Shown: one piece after another, positions 15,225 to 24,112 of the stretch
Position numbering within the stretch: position 1 is the first letter of the stretch
Layout of the letters: every line of letters starts with the position of its first letter
NCBI GenBank assembly: GCA_036500605.1
Contig: DASYBU010000005.1
Span: 124,001-188,000 of the forward strand
Origin: JAFALK01 sp036500605
Lineage (GTDB): Bacteria; Pseudomonadota; Gammaproteobacteria; Burkholderiales; Burkholderiaceae_C
DNA length: 64,000 nt
Reading direction: 5' to 3'
Notes under the pieces: generated by a model
Database searches by the model: none
Told to the model about the DNA's origin: nothing
What the model saw: the letters and a program-made list of their open reading frames with translations, nothing else
Program-made: the position numbers and the translations under genes

Positions 15225-16988
15225 TCAGACCAAAGACCCTGGCGCCTTGACGTAGCGCGAGGTGATGGCTTCAGCCGCGCGATACGCCAGCGCGGCCACC
15301 GTGCCCGTCGGGTTGTAGCCGGGGTTCTGCGGGAAGGCGCTTGCGCCGATCACGAACAGGTTCGAGACGTCCCAGCTCTGCAGATAGCTGTTGACTGCGC
15401 TCGTGCCCGGATCGGTGCCCATGATCGCGCCGCCGGTGTTGTGTGTGGTCTGGTAGGGCACCACGTCCCAGCTGCCCTTGCGGCGGTTGATCTTGATCTC
15501 GCGAGCGTTCATCGCGCGCGCCACCTCGGCGGCGCGGTCGGTCAGGTAGTCCGACATGCGGTGCTCGTTGTCGGTGTAGTCAAAGGTCATGCGCATCAGC
15601 GGCCGGCCGTAGACATCGCGGTAGGTCGGATCGAGGTCAAGATAGTTGCCGCGATAGCTCATCACCGCGCCGTGCGTGGAGATGCTGGTCGAGCGCAGGT
15701 AGTTCTTCGCGATCGCGCGCTTCCAGCCCGCGCCCCAGGTCGGCGTGCCTTCGGGCGTGGCATGCGATTCGATCGGCCGCGCGCCCGTTTGCACGATGCC
15801 GAGGAAGCCGCCGCCGATGAAGCCCAGGCCCGCGTGGTCGAAGTTGTCACCGTTGAACTCGTCGATCAGCATGCCGTGCGCGCCGGCGCCGATGAAGGGG
15901 TTCAGCAGTTTGTCCTCGTAGAACACATTGACTGACGAGGTGATCTGGTACGCATAGTTCTTGCCGATCACGCCCTGGCCGCTCGTCGGGTCATAGGGCT
16001 TGCCGATGCCCGACGTCAGCAGCAATCGCACGTTATGCAGGATGTAGGCCGTGAGCAGGATCATCTCGGCCGGCTGCTCGTACTCGCGGCCGGCAGCGTC
16101 CACATAAGTGACGCTGACCGCGCGCTTGCCGCTCGAGTCGAGGTTGATCTTCGTGACCTCGCATTCGGTGCGCAGCGTGAAGTTCGGCTTGCGCATCAGC
16201 ACCGGCAGGATCGTGGTCTGCGCCGTGGCCTTCGAGTAATTGCCGCAGCCGAATTTCTCGCAGAAGCCGCAATAGGTGCACGGCCCGAGCTGCACGCCGA
16301 GTGGGTTCGTGTACGCCTGCGACATATTGGCCGAGGGTTGCGGGAAGGGCTTGTGCCCGAGCGAGCGCGCGGCTTCGGCAAACAGCGTCGGCGGATAGCT
16401 CATCGCCATCGGCGGGTTCGGATATTCGCGCGAACGCGCACCCTCGAAGGGGTTGCCGCCCTCCTGGATCTGCCCGTTCAGATTGCCGGCCTTGCCCGAG
16501 ATGCCGCACAGGTATTCGAAGCGGTCGTAATGCGGCTCCAGATCGGCATAGGTGACGCCCCAATCCTGGATCGACATGTCGTCCGGCACGGCCTGCTTGC
16601 CGTAGCGCTCGAGGTTGTGGCTGCGCGCGAGAAAGTCAGTCGGCAGGAAGCGCCAGGTCTGGCCGTTCCAGTGCACACCGGCGCCGCCCACATTCGTGCC
16701 GGGCAGGAAGGAGCCGAGCTGGCGCATCGGCAGTGCGGTCTGGTTGGCGTTGTTGCGAATCGTCAGCGTCTCGTGCGAGGGGCGCTGGAACAGTTCCTTG
16801 CGCCAGTAGTAACGCAATTCATCCTGCGCGAAGGTGGTCGCGAAATCGGTCGGCGTGTCGCGCCAGCCGCCGCGCTCAAGGGCCAGCACATCGATGCCGG
16901 CCTCGGTCAGTTCCTGCGCGAGGATCGCGCCGGTCCAGCCGAAGCCGATCAGCAGGGCCTGGACGGGGGGGAGTTTTTGAGCGGCCAT
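15225..16988 (-). CDS. GMC-family FAD dehydrogenase, large subunit (gluconate 2-dehydrogenase-like)
   Basis: A 587-residue flavoprotein. The FAD dinucleotide fold is seen in LLIGFGWTGAILAQEL (glycines at 15, 17 and 20) with the acid ALERGG at the end of the second strand. The C-terminal GMC domain has THNTGGAIMG (active-site His) and NPGYNPTGT. A Cys-rich segment GPCTYCGFCEKFGCG suggests an iron-sulfur cluster, as known in fructose and sorbitol dehydrogenases. It lacks its own signal peptide, so export would depend on the Tat-tagged partner encoded just upstream. The sugar or acid oxidised is not certain. Confidence 0.92.
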   Translation of the reverse strand: MAAQKLPPVQALLIGFGWTGAILAQELTEAGIDVLALERGGWRDTPTDFATTFAQDELRYYWRKELFQRPSHETLTIRNNANQTALPMRQLGSFLPGTNVGGAGVHWNGQTWRFLPTDFLARSHNLERYGKQAVPDDMSIQDWGVTYADLEPHYDRFEYLCGISGKAGNLNGQIQEGGNPFEGARSREYPNPPMAMSYPPTLFAEAARSLGHKPFPQPSANMSQAYTNPLGVQLGPCTYCGFCEKFGCGNYSKATAQTTILPVLMRKPNFTLRTECEVTKINLDSSGKRAVSVTYVDAAGREYEQPAEMILLTAYILHNVRLLLTSGIGKPYDPTSGQGVIGKNYAYQITSSVNVFYEDKLLNPFIGAGAHGMLIDEFNGDNFDHAGLGFIGGGFLGIVQTGARPIESHATPEGTPTWGAGWKRAIAKNYLRSTSISTHGAVMSYRGNYLDLDPTYRDVYGRPLMRMTFDYTDNEHRMSDYLTDRAAEVARAMNAREIKINRRKGSWDVVPYQTTHNTGGAIMGTDPGTSAVNSYLQSWDVSNLFVIGASAFPQNPGYNPTGTVAALAYRAAEAITSRYVKAPGSLV

Positions 16989-16993
16989 TGCAT

Positions 16994-17800
16994 TCAACCT
17001 TTGGCGATCCATTCGACGCGGCCTTTGAGGCCGACCGGCGGCAGCGGATACGCCTCGCCGTGCTTGCTCACATACGCCGTGTTGTCATAGCGCGCGCCGG
17101 GGAAGCCGATCAGCTTCCAGCCGGCCATGTCGCGGTTGCCGCCGTAGATCGGATCCGACCAGAAACCTTCGAGCGTGTTCTGCCAGAGCATGTTGAAAAA
17201 AGTCTTGGCATCGGTCGTCGGCAAGGTGAGCTTGCCGTCTTCCAGCCGGTGCAGCCATTGGTCCATCGCAGCCGGCGTGAGCTTGGCGAAGATGTTGCCG
17301 GCCTCATGTTGCACGGCCTCGTCGATCTCGCGGATCGCCGCGCGGTAATAGGCGGCCGGCGGCATGCGGGCCTGGAAACCCTGCGTCGACTCGCCCTTGC
17401 TCCACGGCCCCTGCATGTACCAGCGCGAACCCGCGCCGAAGTCGCCGGCCAGCTGCCGGTCGATGAAATAGGGCACGCCCGCTTCGATCGCGCCGGCACC
17501 AAGATCGTCCTTCGGAATCAACCGGCCCACGGCCGCTTCGAGGAAGGCCACCTCCGCTGGTGTCAGATAGACATAGCTGTTAGGCGAGGAGGAGGCGTTC
17601 GAATCGGCATTGAAGCCCGGCGGGATGGCCGCCTGGCCCTGCTGCCAAGGCATCTCGCCGGTCAGCGAACCGGCCGTGGCCACCGTCGCCAGCGGCAGTG
17701 CCACGCCTGTGCCCAACCACTTGCGACGCGACCAGCGCGGCGCCTCGTCCTTGTCTTGTTGTGCTTCGTCCTTCTTGTTGTCTCGGTCGGTGGGTGGCAT
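16994..17800 (-). CDS. Gluconate 2-dehydrogenase subunit 3 family protein, Tat-exported
   Basis: A 268-residue small subunit. The N terminus carries SRRKWLGTGVALPLATVA, a twin-arginine signal. The body shows features of the subunit 3 family: LTPAEVAFLEAAVGRLIPKDDLG, then FIDRQLAGDFG and YRAAIREIDEAV, and the C-terminal FWSDPIYGGNRDMAGWKLIGFPGA. Subunit 3 is known to escort the folded flavoprotein through the Tat system. It is the first gene of the three-gene operon, with 5 bp to the GMC gene. Confidence 0.92.
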   Translation of the reverse strand: MPPTDRDNKKDEAQQDKDEAPRWSRRKWLGTGVALPLATVATAGSLTGEMPWQQGQAAIPPGFNADSNASSSPNSYVYLTPAEVAFLEAAVGRLIPKDDLGAGAIEAGVPYFIDRQLAGDFGAGSRWYMQGPWSKGESTQGFQARMPPAAYYRAAIREIDEAVQHEAGNIFAKLTPAAMDQWLHRLEDGKLTLPTTDAKTFFNMLWQNTLEGFWSDPIYGGNRDMAGWKLIGFPGARYDNTAYVSKHGEAYPLPPVGLKGRVEWIAKG

Positions 17801-17977
17801 GGTCTTTTGTTCTTGGTGTGTCGAGCCCCGATCTTCTGCGTACAGCCGCTCCGCGTTGACAGGACGATGCCGGCAAGATCGGTAGGAGGGGGCCTACAGA
17901 TAACGGCTTCCTTCAACGGTTCGTCATCGGAAGTAGCAGATACTGGCGCTCGACAAAAGAATCAGCGTTTGGAGAGC

Positions 17978-18778
17978 ATGGGCAAGGTCAAGTTTTGGCT
18001 GATCGCTGGCTGGTGTGCCGCGGTCAGCGTCCCGACATGGGCACAGCAAACCCCGTGCGGACCGTACCGTGTGGCCCTCTATGAATACGGCTCCCTGGCC
18101 TTTCAGCACGAAGGGCAGAAGCCCGCCGGCATCGACGTCGACATCGTCGAGGAAGTGGGCCGCCGCACCGGTTGCAAATTCCAGACCTTCATGGACTCGC
18201 GCGTGCGCACCTGGGCCGATCTGGCCCAGGGCGACCTGGACATGACGGTCTCGGCCATCGAGACCGAGGAACGGCACCGTTTCGCCCGCTACGTGATCTA
18301 CATGAAGGGCCGCAACCGCCTGCTGATCCGCAACGATGTGCCCGGCGCGGTTCATTCATTGCAGGAGTTCACTGCGCAGAGCCAGTTGCGACTCGCTGTT
18401 GTGAAGAGCTTCAAGCACGGCCTACATTGGGACCAGTGGATCAACACGCTGCGGCAACAGGGCCGCGTGGACGAATATGCCGACGCCAACACGGCAGCCC
18501 GCCTCGTTGCCCAGGGCCGCAACGCGGCGTTCTTTTCAGAGCCGGTCGTGTGGGGCCGCATCCTCGAAGACAGCAAGCTCGAAGGCAAGGTCACCGTGAT
18601 CGACGCCTTCCCGAGTGACAACTACTCGGCGGGGTTTGCAATGGCCAAGGGCAAGCTCCGTGACGACGATATTCAGCGCATCCAGGCGGCGATTTCGGCG
18701 ATGCGCGTGGACGGCACGCTGTTGAAGATCTTCGGCGCTTATTTGCCGCACGGGGAGGCGGTGAGTTCGATGCCGTGA
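17978..18778 (+). CDS. Periplasmic solute-binding protein, family 3-like
   Basis: A 266-residue protein with a signal peptide (FWLIAGWCAAVSVPTWA, cleavage near residue 22). The mature part has the SBP_bac_3 pattern: YRVALYEYGSLAF, PAGIDVDIVEEVGRRTGCKF, LAQGDLDMTVSAIETEER, and NYSAGFAMAKG with a final helix. No transport genes are adjacent; the upstream operon is divergent with 177 bp between. It may act as a stand-alone binding protein. The ATG at 17978 follows GGAGAG by a very short spacer. Confidence 0.8.
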   Translation: MGKVKFWLIAGWCAAVSVPTWAQQTPCGPYRVALYEYGSLAFQHEGQKPAGIDVDIVEEVGRRTGCKFQTFMDSRVRTWADLAQGDLDMTVSAIETEERHRFARYVIYMKGRNRLLIRNDVPGAVHSLQEFTAQSQLRLAVVKSFKHGLHWDQWINTLRQQGRVDEYADANTAARLVAQGRNAAFFSEPVVWGRILEDSKLEGKVTVIDAFPSDNYSAGFAMAKGKLRDDDIQRIQAAISAMRVDGTLLKIFGAYLPHGEAVSSMP

Positions 18779-18899
18779 GGGCTCTGCTCGAACCATGCCA
18801 AAGAGAAGTGCCGGGGAGGACCAGTTCCGCATCTAGCGGTCAGAACCGGAATCCGGTCCTCAGGTTTCCGGGTGCCCGAAGACATCTGGTGATGCCCAA

Positions 18900-19922
18900 T
18901 CAACCCCGCCCGAACGCCCGCCCAAGAATCCCCTTGATCGCCGCCGCCCGCTCCCCCGAAGCCGGCCCCATATGCCCCCGATGCTCCGGCGCCAGATGCG
19001 CGAGCGACGGCCCGCCCGTCTCGAACACGAAGTACTCGAACATCCCCTGCCAGAACTTGCGCTCATCAGCCGGCAGATCACGAAACGCCAGCACCGCGTG
19101 CAGCAGTGAGTCGTACGGCGCGGCAGGCGGGCGCTCGGTCTCGTTCCACCAGTAGTTGATCAGGATGTTGAAACCCTCCATCGACTGGACGTGATGCCAC
19201 CAGGCATAGGGCAGATAGAGGGCATCGCCGACCTCCAGGTCCGCGACTTCGGCGGCTTCGAGCGCCCGCTGAAACTTCGGAAAGCGCTCCAGGTCGGGGT
19301 TGTCCAGCGGCACCATGCTCAGCGGCGTGCCGCCGGGCGTGAAGTCGATCGGGCCGATGTAGAGATTGGGCAGTTGTTCGGGTGGGAACAGCGTGAAGCG
19401 GCGCTTGCCGGCGACGCAGCAGGCGAGGTTGCGCGAGAGGTCGAAGTGCGTCTGCACCTTGACCGCATTGCCGAGCCAGATGCGAGGAACGATGTCGTTA
19501 GCCAGCAGTGGCATCGCATGCGCCTCGGCGAAGCCCGGCAGGCAGGCGGGCAGCGGCATCGATTCGAGATAGATCGCCGGCGCATCCGGGTTGTTCACGT
19601 GCGCCAGCAGCAGCCGCAGGCTGTCGGCGAGCGAGGCCGGCCGGCGCTCGAAGTTCAGGCCGGCCATCGTGTCCTGATAGAAGATGTGGCGCTTGCTGGC
19701 CGGATCGCCGATCAACAAGGGCACGGGCGTGCCTCGGTAGTGCTGGAGCAGGTAGTCGCACGTCGCCTGCGGCGAGCGCTTGCCGTGTTGCACGACGGGC
19801 CAGTGGTCGACCAGCCCGCGCAGGATCACCGGCCGGTTGGCGGGCAGGATCTCTTCCTTGAAGATCGCGGCGGTGACGTCGCGCCGCTCAAGTGTCTTGT
19901 TAGCAATCGAGGGTTGGGGCAT
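18900..19922 (-). CDS. Cupin-like (JmjC-type) Fe(II)/2-oxoglutarate oxygenase family protein
   Basis: A 340-residue cupin_8 protein. The iron ligands are visible as HFD (His159, Asp161) and a distal His in AWWHHV (243-244), and the Lys/Arg strand CVAGKRRFTLFPPEQL between them matches the JmjC-like fold. Relatives hydroxylate amino acid side chains of proteins and are often found in glycan loci with TonB receptors and tryptophan-halogenase-like genes in Caulobacterales and Xanthomonadales. Here it stands alone, and its partner is unknown. Confidence 0.85.
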   Translation of the reverse strand: MPQPSIANKTLERRDVTAAIFKEEILPANRPVILRGLVDHWPVVQHGKRSPQATCDYLLQHYRGTPVPLLIGDPASKRHIFYQDTMAGLNFERRPASLADSLRLLLAHVNNPDAPAIYLESMPLPACLPGFAEAHAMPLLANDIVPRIWLGNAVKVQTHFDLSRNLACCVAGKRRFTLFPPEQLPNLYIGPIDFTPGGTPLSMVPLDNPDLERFPKFQRALEAAEVADLEVGDALYLPYAWWHHVQSMEGFNILINYWWNETERPPAAPYDSLLHAVLAFRDLPADERKFWQGMFEYFVFETGGPSLAHLAPEHRGHMGPASGERAAAIKGILGRAFGRG

Positions 19923-20240
19923 GGCTCATGGTAGCTTGGCCGCCTGTCTGGAGCGCTGCCCGCAACGCTCGCGCGCCGCGTCGGCCGCCGGGCTGAGCTT
20001 GTCCTTGTGCATGCTCATCACGGCGGCCGACCTCACGCTGTCGATGGACCCGTGAGGCGTCGGTCCAGGAGCTTGAATGACTCCGAGACTCTCCTCTCTC
20101 CGGGGGTAAGGGTTGGCCGTATCAGATCGGCCATGACCTGCCGCTTGCGAACGGCGGGTTCCGGGCAGTGCACTGTGCAGGGCCAACCGCGCGTCGTTGG
20201 CACGTCCTAGCGCAAAGCCTTCATCTCTGCCGAATTGACT
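19923..20240. other. Intergenic region without a supported gene
   Basis: About 320 bp between the divergent cupin and toxin genes. Short open frames exist on both strands, but none has a ribosome-binding site together with a protein-like composition. No repeat or strong hairpin was seen, apart from the palindrome at 20241-20254 that starts the toxin promoter. Confidence 0.6.
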
Positions 20241-20254
20241 GTTAACCGGTTAAC
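20241..20254. promoter_or_regulatory. Candidate HigA operator, perfect palindrome
   Basis: The 14-bp perfect palindrome GTTAACCGGTTAAC lies 16 bp before the chosen toxin start, followed by a further half-site GGGTAAC. Palindromes of this type are bound by the HigA antitoxin, alone or with HigB, for autorepression. It is AT-richer than its surroundings and may overlap the -10 region. Confidence 0.6.
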
Positions 20255-20270
20255 GGGTAACATGTCTTCC

Positions 20271-20540
20271 ATGCCGATTCAGTCGTTCGCCTGCGCCGAC
20301 ACAGAGGATCTGTTCACCACAGGCAGGTGTCGCCGGTTCGTCAACATCAAGAGCGTAGCCGAGCGCAAACTGGCACAGCTTGACGCGGCGCCTTCGGTGA
20401 GTTTCATGAAGGCCCCGCCAGGGAATGACCTAAAGGAATACAACGGTGCCTGGCATGTGCGAATCAACGACCAGTGGCGGCTGACCTTCAAGTGGGGTGA
20501 TAGCGGTCCCTATGACGTGCTCATCGAAGACCCACACTGA
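20271..20540 (+). CDS. higB: HigB-type toxin (RelE superfamily mRNA interferase)
   Basis: An 89-residue protein of usual HigB length. Diagnostic parts are DLFTTGRCRRF near the N terminus, KLAQLDAAPS, the LKEYNGAWHVRINDQWRLTF core with the conserved W-R-L-T-F strand, and the acidic DVLIEDPH end. HigB cleaves mRNA at the ribosome. Two in-frame ATGs (20262 and 20271) lack a good ribosome-binding site; 20271 gives the length closest to the family. It is placed before its antitoxin, the order typical of higBA. Confidence 0.9.
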   Translation: MPIQSFACADTEDLFTTGRCRRFVNIKSVAERKLAQLDAAPSVSFMKAPPGNDLKEYNGAWHVRINDQWRLTFKWGDSGPYDVLIEDPH

Positions 20541-20587
20541 CCCAGGTCCGACTGGTATTCAAATCCTGAACAGCATTGGAGTGCATC

Positions 20588-20893
20588 ATGTTCAAGAACG
20601 GTATGCGTCCTGTCCACCCAGGTGAAGTCCTGCTGGAGGACTACATCAAGCCCATGGGCGTCAGCGTGCGTGCCGTGGCCATGGCTCTGCATGTGCCTTA
20701 CTCGCGCCTCAGCGAGATCACCAAGGGCGAGCGCGGCGTGTCGGCTGATACGGCCCTGCGCCTGGAGCGCTACTTTGGTAGCGAGGCCAAGGGCTGGTTG
20801 AGCCTTCAGGCAGCCTACGAGTTGCGAGTGGCAGAGATCGAGAACGGTAAAGCCATCGCCAAAGAGATCCAGCCGATTGCGCTGGCCGCCTGA
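20588..20893 (+). CDS. higA: HigA-type antitoxin (XRE/HTH)
   Basis: A 101-residue protein. The N-terminal MRPVHPGEVLLEDYIKPMG is the hallmark of HigA/VapI antitoxins, followed by a helix-turn-helix (VRAVAMALHVPYSRLSEITKG) and ADTALRLERYFG. It neutralises HigB and represses the operon. It starts 47 bp after the toxin stop, which is longer than most higBA spacers, so an internal promoter is possible. Confidence 0.93.
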   Translation: MFKNGMRPVHPGEVLLEDYIKPMGVSVRAVAMALHVPYSRLSEITKGERGVSADTALRLERYFGSEAKGWLSLQAAYELRVAEIENGKAIAKEIQPIALAA

Positions 20894-21194
20894 GCTAGCC
20901 ACTAAACCGCTCGCGCGGTAGCCCCTCCGAAGACGTTGGGGTGTGTTCGGCGCAGGGGTCCTGCCACCGTTTGTCCAACGCCTGCCCTCGGCCCGTGTGG
21001 TGCGAAGATCCGTCTCGCGCGACGGCCAGGTGTCGGACAAACCTAAACAGGAACGGTTGGCGACGATGGGCGGCTTTCCGACAACCCACCTATTCCGGTT
21101 GGCGACCAGGATCACGCGGTGTCTGCCACGGCTATGTACCCATCAACAAAGCGCCCGCCGCATCACTCGGGCATCCGCCTCGCAAAGCGGTGGC
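20894..21194. other. Intergenic region between higA and the LysR gene
   Basis: About 300 bp with no supported gene. The frames are short and have no ribosome-binding site. The sequence is of mixed composition, with no strong repeat. The stop codons of higA and of the convergent LysR gene border it, so it should contain the terminators of both, but I found no clear hairpin with a T-tract. Confidence 0.55.
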
Positions 21195-22160
21195 TCAACC
21201 CGCCCGCTTGTAACGCTGCCCATAACGCTCACGCGCCACTTCGCGCAGCGTCTGCAACGCCGCCTCGGCACCGGGTGAGAGCTGGTGCTGCCGACGCGTG
21301 ACGATGCCGTAGACATCCATGCGCAGGCCCAGATCGAAGGGCAGCACGGCCAGCACGCCGGCATCGAGATGCGATTGCACGAGCTCCTCGGGCAGGGCCA
21401 CGATGCGGTCGCTCTGGCTCAGCAGCGTGGTCACCACGGGCAGCGCCAGGGTCTCGACGGTTTCGATCGGCTGGTCAAGACCGGCTGAGAGGAACAGCGC
21501 CGTCAAACGGTCGCGCAGGATGCTGCCCGGCGGCGGCATGATCCAGGCTTCGCGTTGGAGGTCGGCCAGTTGCAGCTTGCTGCGCGCCAGCAAGGGATGG
21601 CCCGCACGCACGATCAGGCTGTGCGGCTCGTCGGTGATCGGCTCGAAGCAGAGTTCGTCCACCGAATCGGCATCGAGCACGCGACCGATCACGAGGTCGA
21701 GCTCACCGGCGCGCAGGCGCTGGATCAGCACCTTGCTGGTGTCGACCGTGATCGCCACCTGCACGCGCGCATGGGTCTTCTTGAGGCGCTGGATCGCCTC
21801 GGGCAGGAGGCCGGTCGAAGGCGTGAGCACCGAGCCGATCGCCACGCGGCCGCTCAGGCCCGATTGCAGCTCCATCACTTCCTGATGCGCGGCGTCCAGC
21901 TCTGCTAACGCCGCGCCTGCACGGCGGATCATCACCTCGCCATAACGCGTTGCCTGCACGCCGCGCGGCAGGCGCTCGAACAGCGGCACGCCCAGCGCAT
22001 GCTCCAGCTCGCCGAGCAGCTTGGAGGCCGCCGGCTGCGTGAGGTGCGCGGCCTGCGCCGCATGCAGGATCGAGCCATGCCGACCGAGCTCCACCAGCAG
22101 CACCAGGTGCCGCATCTTCAGGTGCGAGCGGACGAAGCGGTTGGCGCGTGGGTCGGACAT
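21195..22160 (-). CDS. GbpR-like LysR regulator of the galactan operon
   Basis: A 321-residue LysR protein with winged helix (SILHAAQAAHLTQPAASKLLGELE, about residues 30-53; LFERLPRGVQATRYG) and a full effector domain. The start LKMRHLVLLVELGRHGSILHAA and the general layout match the GbpR group, which controls sugar-binding protein genes in response to galactose, arabinose or related sugars. It is the last gene of the minus-strand operon that starts at 31248, only 12 bp after the SDR gene, so it is likely to be co-transcribed with the genes it controls. Confidence 0.88.
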   Translation of the reverse strand: MSDPRANRFVRSHLKMRHLVLLVELGRHGSILHAAQAAHLTQPAASKLLGELEHALGVPLFERLPRGVQATRYGEVMIRRAGAALAELDAAHQEVMELQSGLSGRVAIGSVLTPSTGLLPEAIQRLKKTHARVQVAITVDTSKVLIQRLRAGELDLVIGRVLDADSVDELCFEPITDEPHSLIVRAGHPLLARSKLQLADLQREAWIMPPPGSILRDRLTALFLSAGLDQPIETVETLALPVVTTLLSQSDRIVALPEELVQSHLDAGVLAVLPFDLGLRMDVYGIVTRRQHQLSPGAEAALQTLREVARERYGQRYKRAG

Positions 22161-22172
22161 TGAGGGTGTGGA

Positions 22173-22949
22173 CTACTCGTGATAGAGCTGGGAGCGGCCG
22201 CCGTCGATCAGGATGTCGCTTGCGTTGATGAAGCGCGCCTCGTCGCTGGCCAGGAAGAGCGCAGTGTAGGCAACCTCGTCGGGCTGGCCTACGCGCTTGC
22301 AAGGCAGCAGTTCGACCTGGCGCTTGGCGGCGGCGGGATCAGAGTCGAGCCAGGTCTGCACGCGCTCGGTCATGATCAGGCCCGGCGAGATCGAGTTGAC
22401 GCGCACGCCGCGCGCCGCGTACTCGATGCCGAGCGAGCGCGTCAGGCCGATCAAGGCGTGCTTGGCGACGGGATAAGGGAAGCAGCCCGGGATGATCTTG
22501 TGGCCGTGCACCGAGGCGATGTTGACGATGCTGCCGGCGCCGGTTTCCAGCATGCCGGGCAGCACGGCGCGGCAGCAGTTCCATGCGCCTTCGAGATCGA
22601 CGCCGAGGCAGCGTTGCCATTGCTCGGACGTCATTTCGAGCGGGTCGGTGAAGACATCCATGCCGGCGTTGTTGACCAGCACATTGACCGGGCCGAAGCG
22701 CTCGGCGCCGCGCGCCACCATCGCCTTCACGGCTTCAGCATCGGCGATATCAGCCTGCACGAACAGCGCGTTAGCGTCGCCCAGCTCGGCGCGCAAAGCG
22801 GTGGCGGCTTCATCATCGCGATGGCTGTTGAAGACGACCTTCGCACCCTCGGCCACGAAGCGTCGCGCAATCGCCTTGCCGATGCCCAGCGTCGAGCCGG
22901 TCACCAAAGCGACCTTGCCCTGCAGTCTTGTTCCGTGCTGGCCACTCAT
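22173..22949 (-). CDS. SDR family dehydrogenase, candidate galactose 1-dehydrogenase
   Basis: A 258-residue classical short-chain dehydrogenase: cofactor loop TGSTLGIG (18-25), NNAG (93-96), catalytic Ser146, Tyr159 and Lys163 (YPVAK). Its relatives include glucose/galactose 1-dehydrogenases that use NAD(P). In this operon, which holds a lactonase and sits beside dgoD, dgoK and dgoA, the missing first step of the De Ley-Doudoroff pathway (galactose to galactonolactone) is the most likely role. The aldo/keto reductase at 39685-40665 is the other candidate. The start overlaps the GH53 stop by 4 nt. Confidence 0.82.
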   Translation of the reverse strand: MSGQHGTRLQGKVALVTGSTLGIGKAIARRFVAEGAKVVFNSHRDDEAATALRAELGDANALFVQADIADAEAVKAMVARGAERFGPVNVLVNNAGMDVFTDPLEMTSEQWQRCLGVDLEGAWNCCRAVLPGMLETGAGSIVNIASVHGHKIIPGCFPYPVAKHALIGLTRSLGIEYAARGVRVNSISPGLIMTERVQTWLDSDPAAAKRQVELLPCKRVGQPDEVAYTALFLASDEARFINASDILIDGGRSQLYHE

Positions 22950-24112
22950 CGGGTGTACTCCTTCCAGATGTCGAGCACGGGCAGCGCCCGGCCCTTGAAA
23001 TCAAACAGCGTGGTGTTGCTCACCACATTCGGGCCGGCCTTGGCCGTGCCTTCCTGCAGGGCCCAGCCGACATTGGGCGCATCGATCATGATCGGGTCCC
23101 AGTAGAGGACGCCCAGCACGCGCGGCGTCTTGCTCAAGGTGCCCAGCAGCTCGGCCATGAAATCACGCTGGCCTTGCGGCGAGCTCATGCTGGCCGGGTA
23201 GGGGCCGTTGTCGCTGAGCTGGCCGGGCCAGCCGTCGGCGCGGTTCGGCGCGAAGTTGAAGCCCGCTTCCATGATCATCAGGTCGCAGTCATAACGCGTG
23301 GTCACAGCGGTGGCAAACGTGGCCAATTGAGCCACGTTCTTGCGCGTCCAGAACGGGTAGTAGGAGCTGCCGATCACGTCCCATTGCACGCCGTTGGCGC
23401 GGGCATGGTCGAACCAGTCGCGGTACTTGGCCTCGTCGCCACCGCCGTCCAGATGCAGGATCACGCGGCTTGATGGGTTGACGGCCTTGACCGCCGCATA
23501 GCCGGCCTTGAGCAGCGTGGCCAGGCGCGGCCAGTTGGCCGGCGTGGCGCGGCCATACGGATAGAGCATGCCGCCCTCGATCTCATTGCCGAGCGAGACG
23601 AACTCGGGCGGCGTGCCCTGGTCGACCATCGCCTGCATGACCTCGCGCGTGCGCTCGCCCACCAGCTGCGTGAGACGCGCCATGCGCGCGGCCTCGTCGG
23701 GTTGGCTGCGCAGCTGCTTGGCCCAGGCGTGCGGCAGGTCCTGCGTCTTCGAGTTGGTCCAGAAATCGCTGTAATGCAGCGTCAGCTCGATCTGCATGCC
23801 CTGCGCCTTGGCGCGGCGCGAGAGCGCCAGCACATCGGGCAGGTCCATCGAGCCTTCGGGCCAGTAATAACCATCGGCGCCAGTGCCCGTGCCGGTGTGG
23901 TCGTAGAGGCGGATGCGCACGATGTTGTGGCCGTAGCGCTTGAGGATCTGCATCACATCGCCGACATGGCCTTCGCGATCCGAGTAGTGCGCGCCGGCAC
24001 GCTCCATCCAGGTCAGCGCGGAGATGTCACCACCCGCGAGAAAGGAAGTCTGCGCCTGAGCCGCGCCGGCGACGAGCAAGGCCGCGAGCAGGGCGCCCAT
24101 GCGCTTAAACAC
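22946..24112 (-). CDS. GH53 endo-beta-1,4-galactanase
   Basis: A 388-residue exported glycoside hydrolase (signal peptide ending AGAAQA, residue 20). It matches family GH53, arabinogalactan endo-beta-1,4-galactosidase: FLAGGDISALTWMERAG at the N terminus, NIVRIRLYDH, HYSDFW, the acid/base Glu177 in SLGNEI, and the nucleophile Glu282 in IMEAGFN. It cleaves beta-1,4-galactan, the type I side chain of pectin, into oligosaccharides. The frame starts with GTG at 24112, overlapping the permease stop; an ATG at 24100 is an alternative. Signal peptide suggests periplasm or outside. Confidence 0.95.
   Translation of the reverse strand: MFKRMGALLAALLVAGAAQAQTSFLAGGDISALTWMERAGAHYSDREGHVGDVMQILKRYGHNIVRIRLYDHTGTGTGADGYYWPEGSMDLPDVLALSRRAKAQGMQIELTLHYSDFWTNSKTQDLPHAWAKQLRSQPDEAARMARLTQLVGERTREVMQAMVDQGTPPEFVSLGNEIEGGMLYPYGRATPANWPRLATLLKAGYAAVKAVNPSSRVILHLDGGGDEAKYRDWFDHARANGVQWDVIGSSYYPFWTRKNVAQLATFATAVTTRYDCDLMIMEAGFNFAPNRADGWPGQLSDNGPYPASMSSPQGQRDFMAELLGTLSKTPRVLGVLYWDPIMIDAPNVGWALQEGTAKAGPNVVSNTTLFDFKGRALPVLDIWKEYTR

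Noticed and set aside
16733..17977. N-terminal extension of the plus-strand binding protein gene, open back to 16733
   Set aside because: The extension is antisense to the subunit 3 and GMC genes, and the signal peptide begins at 17978.
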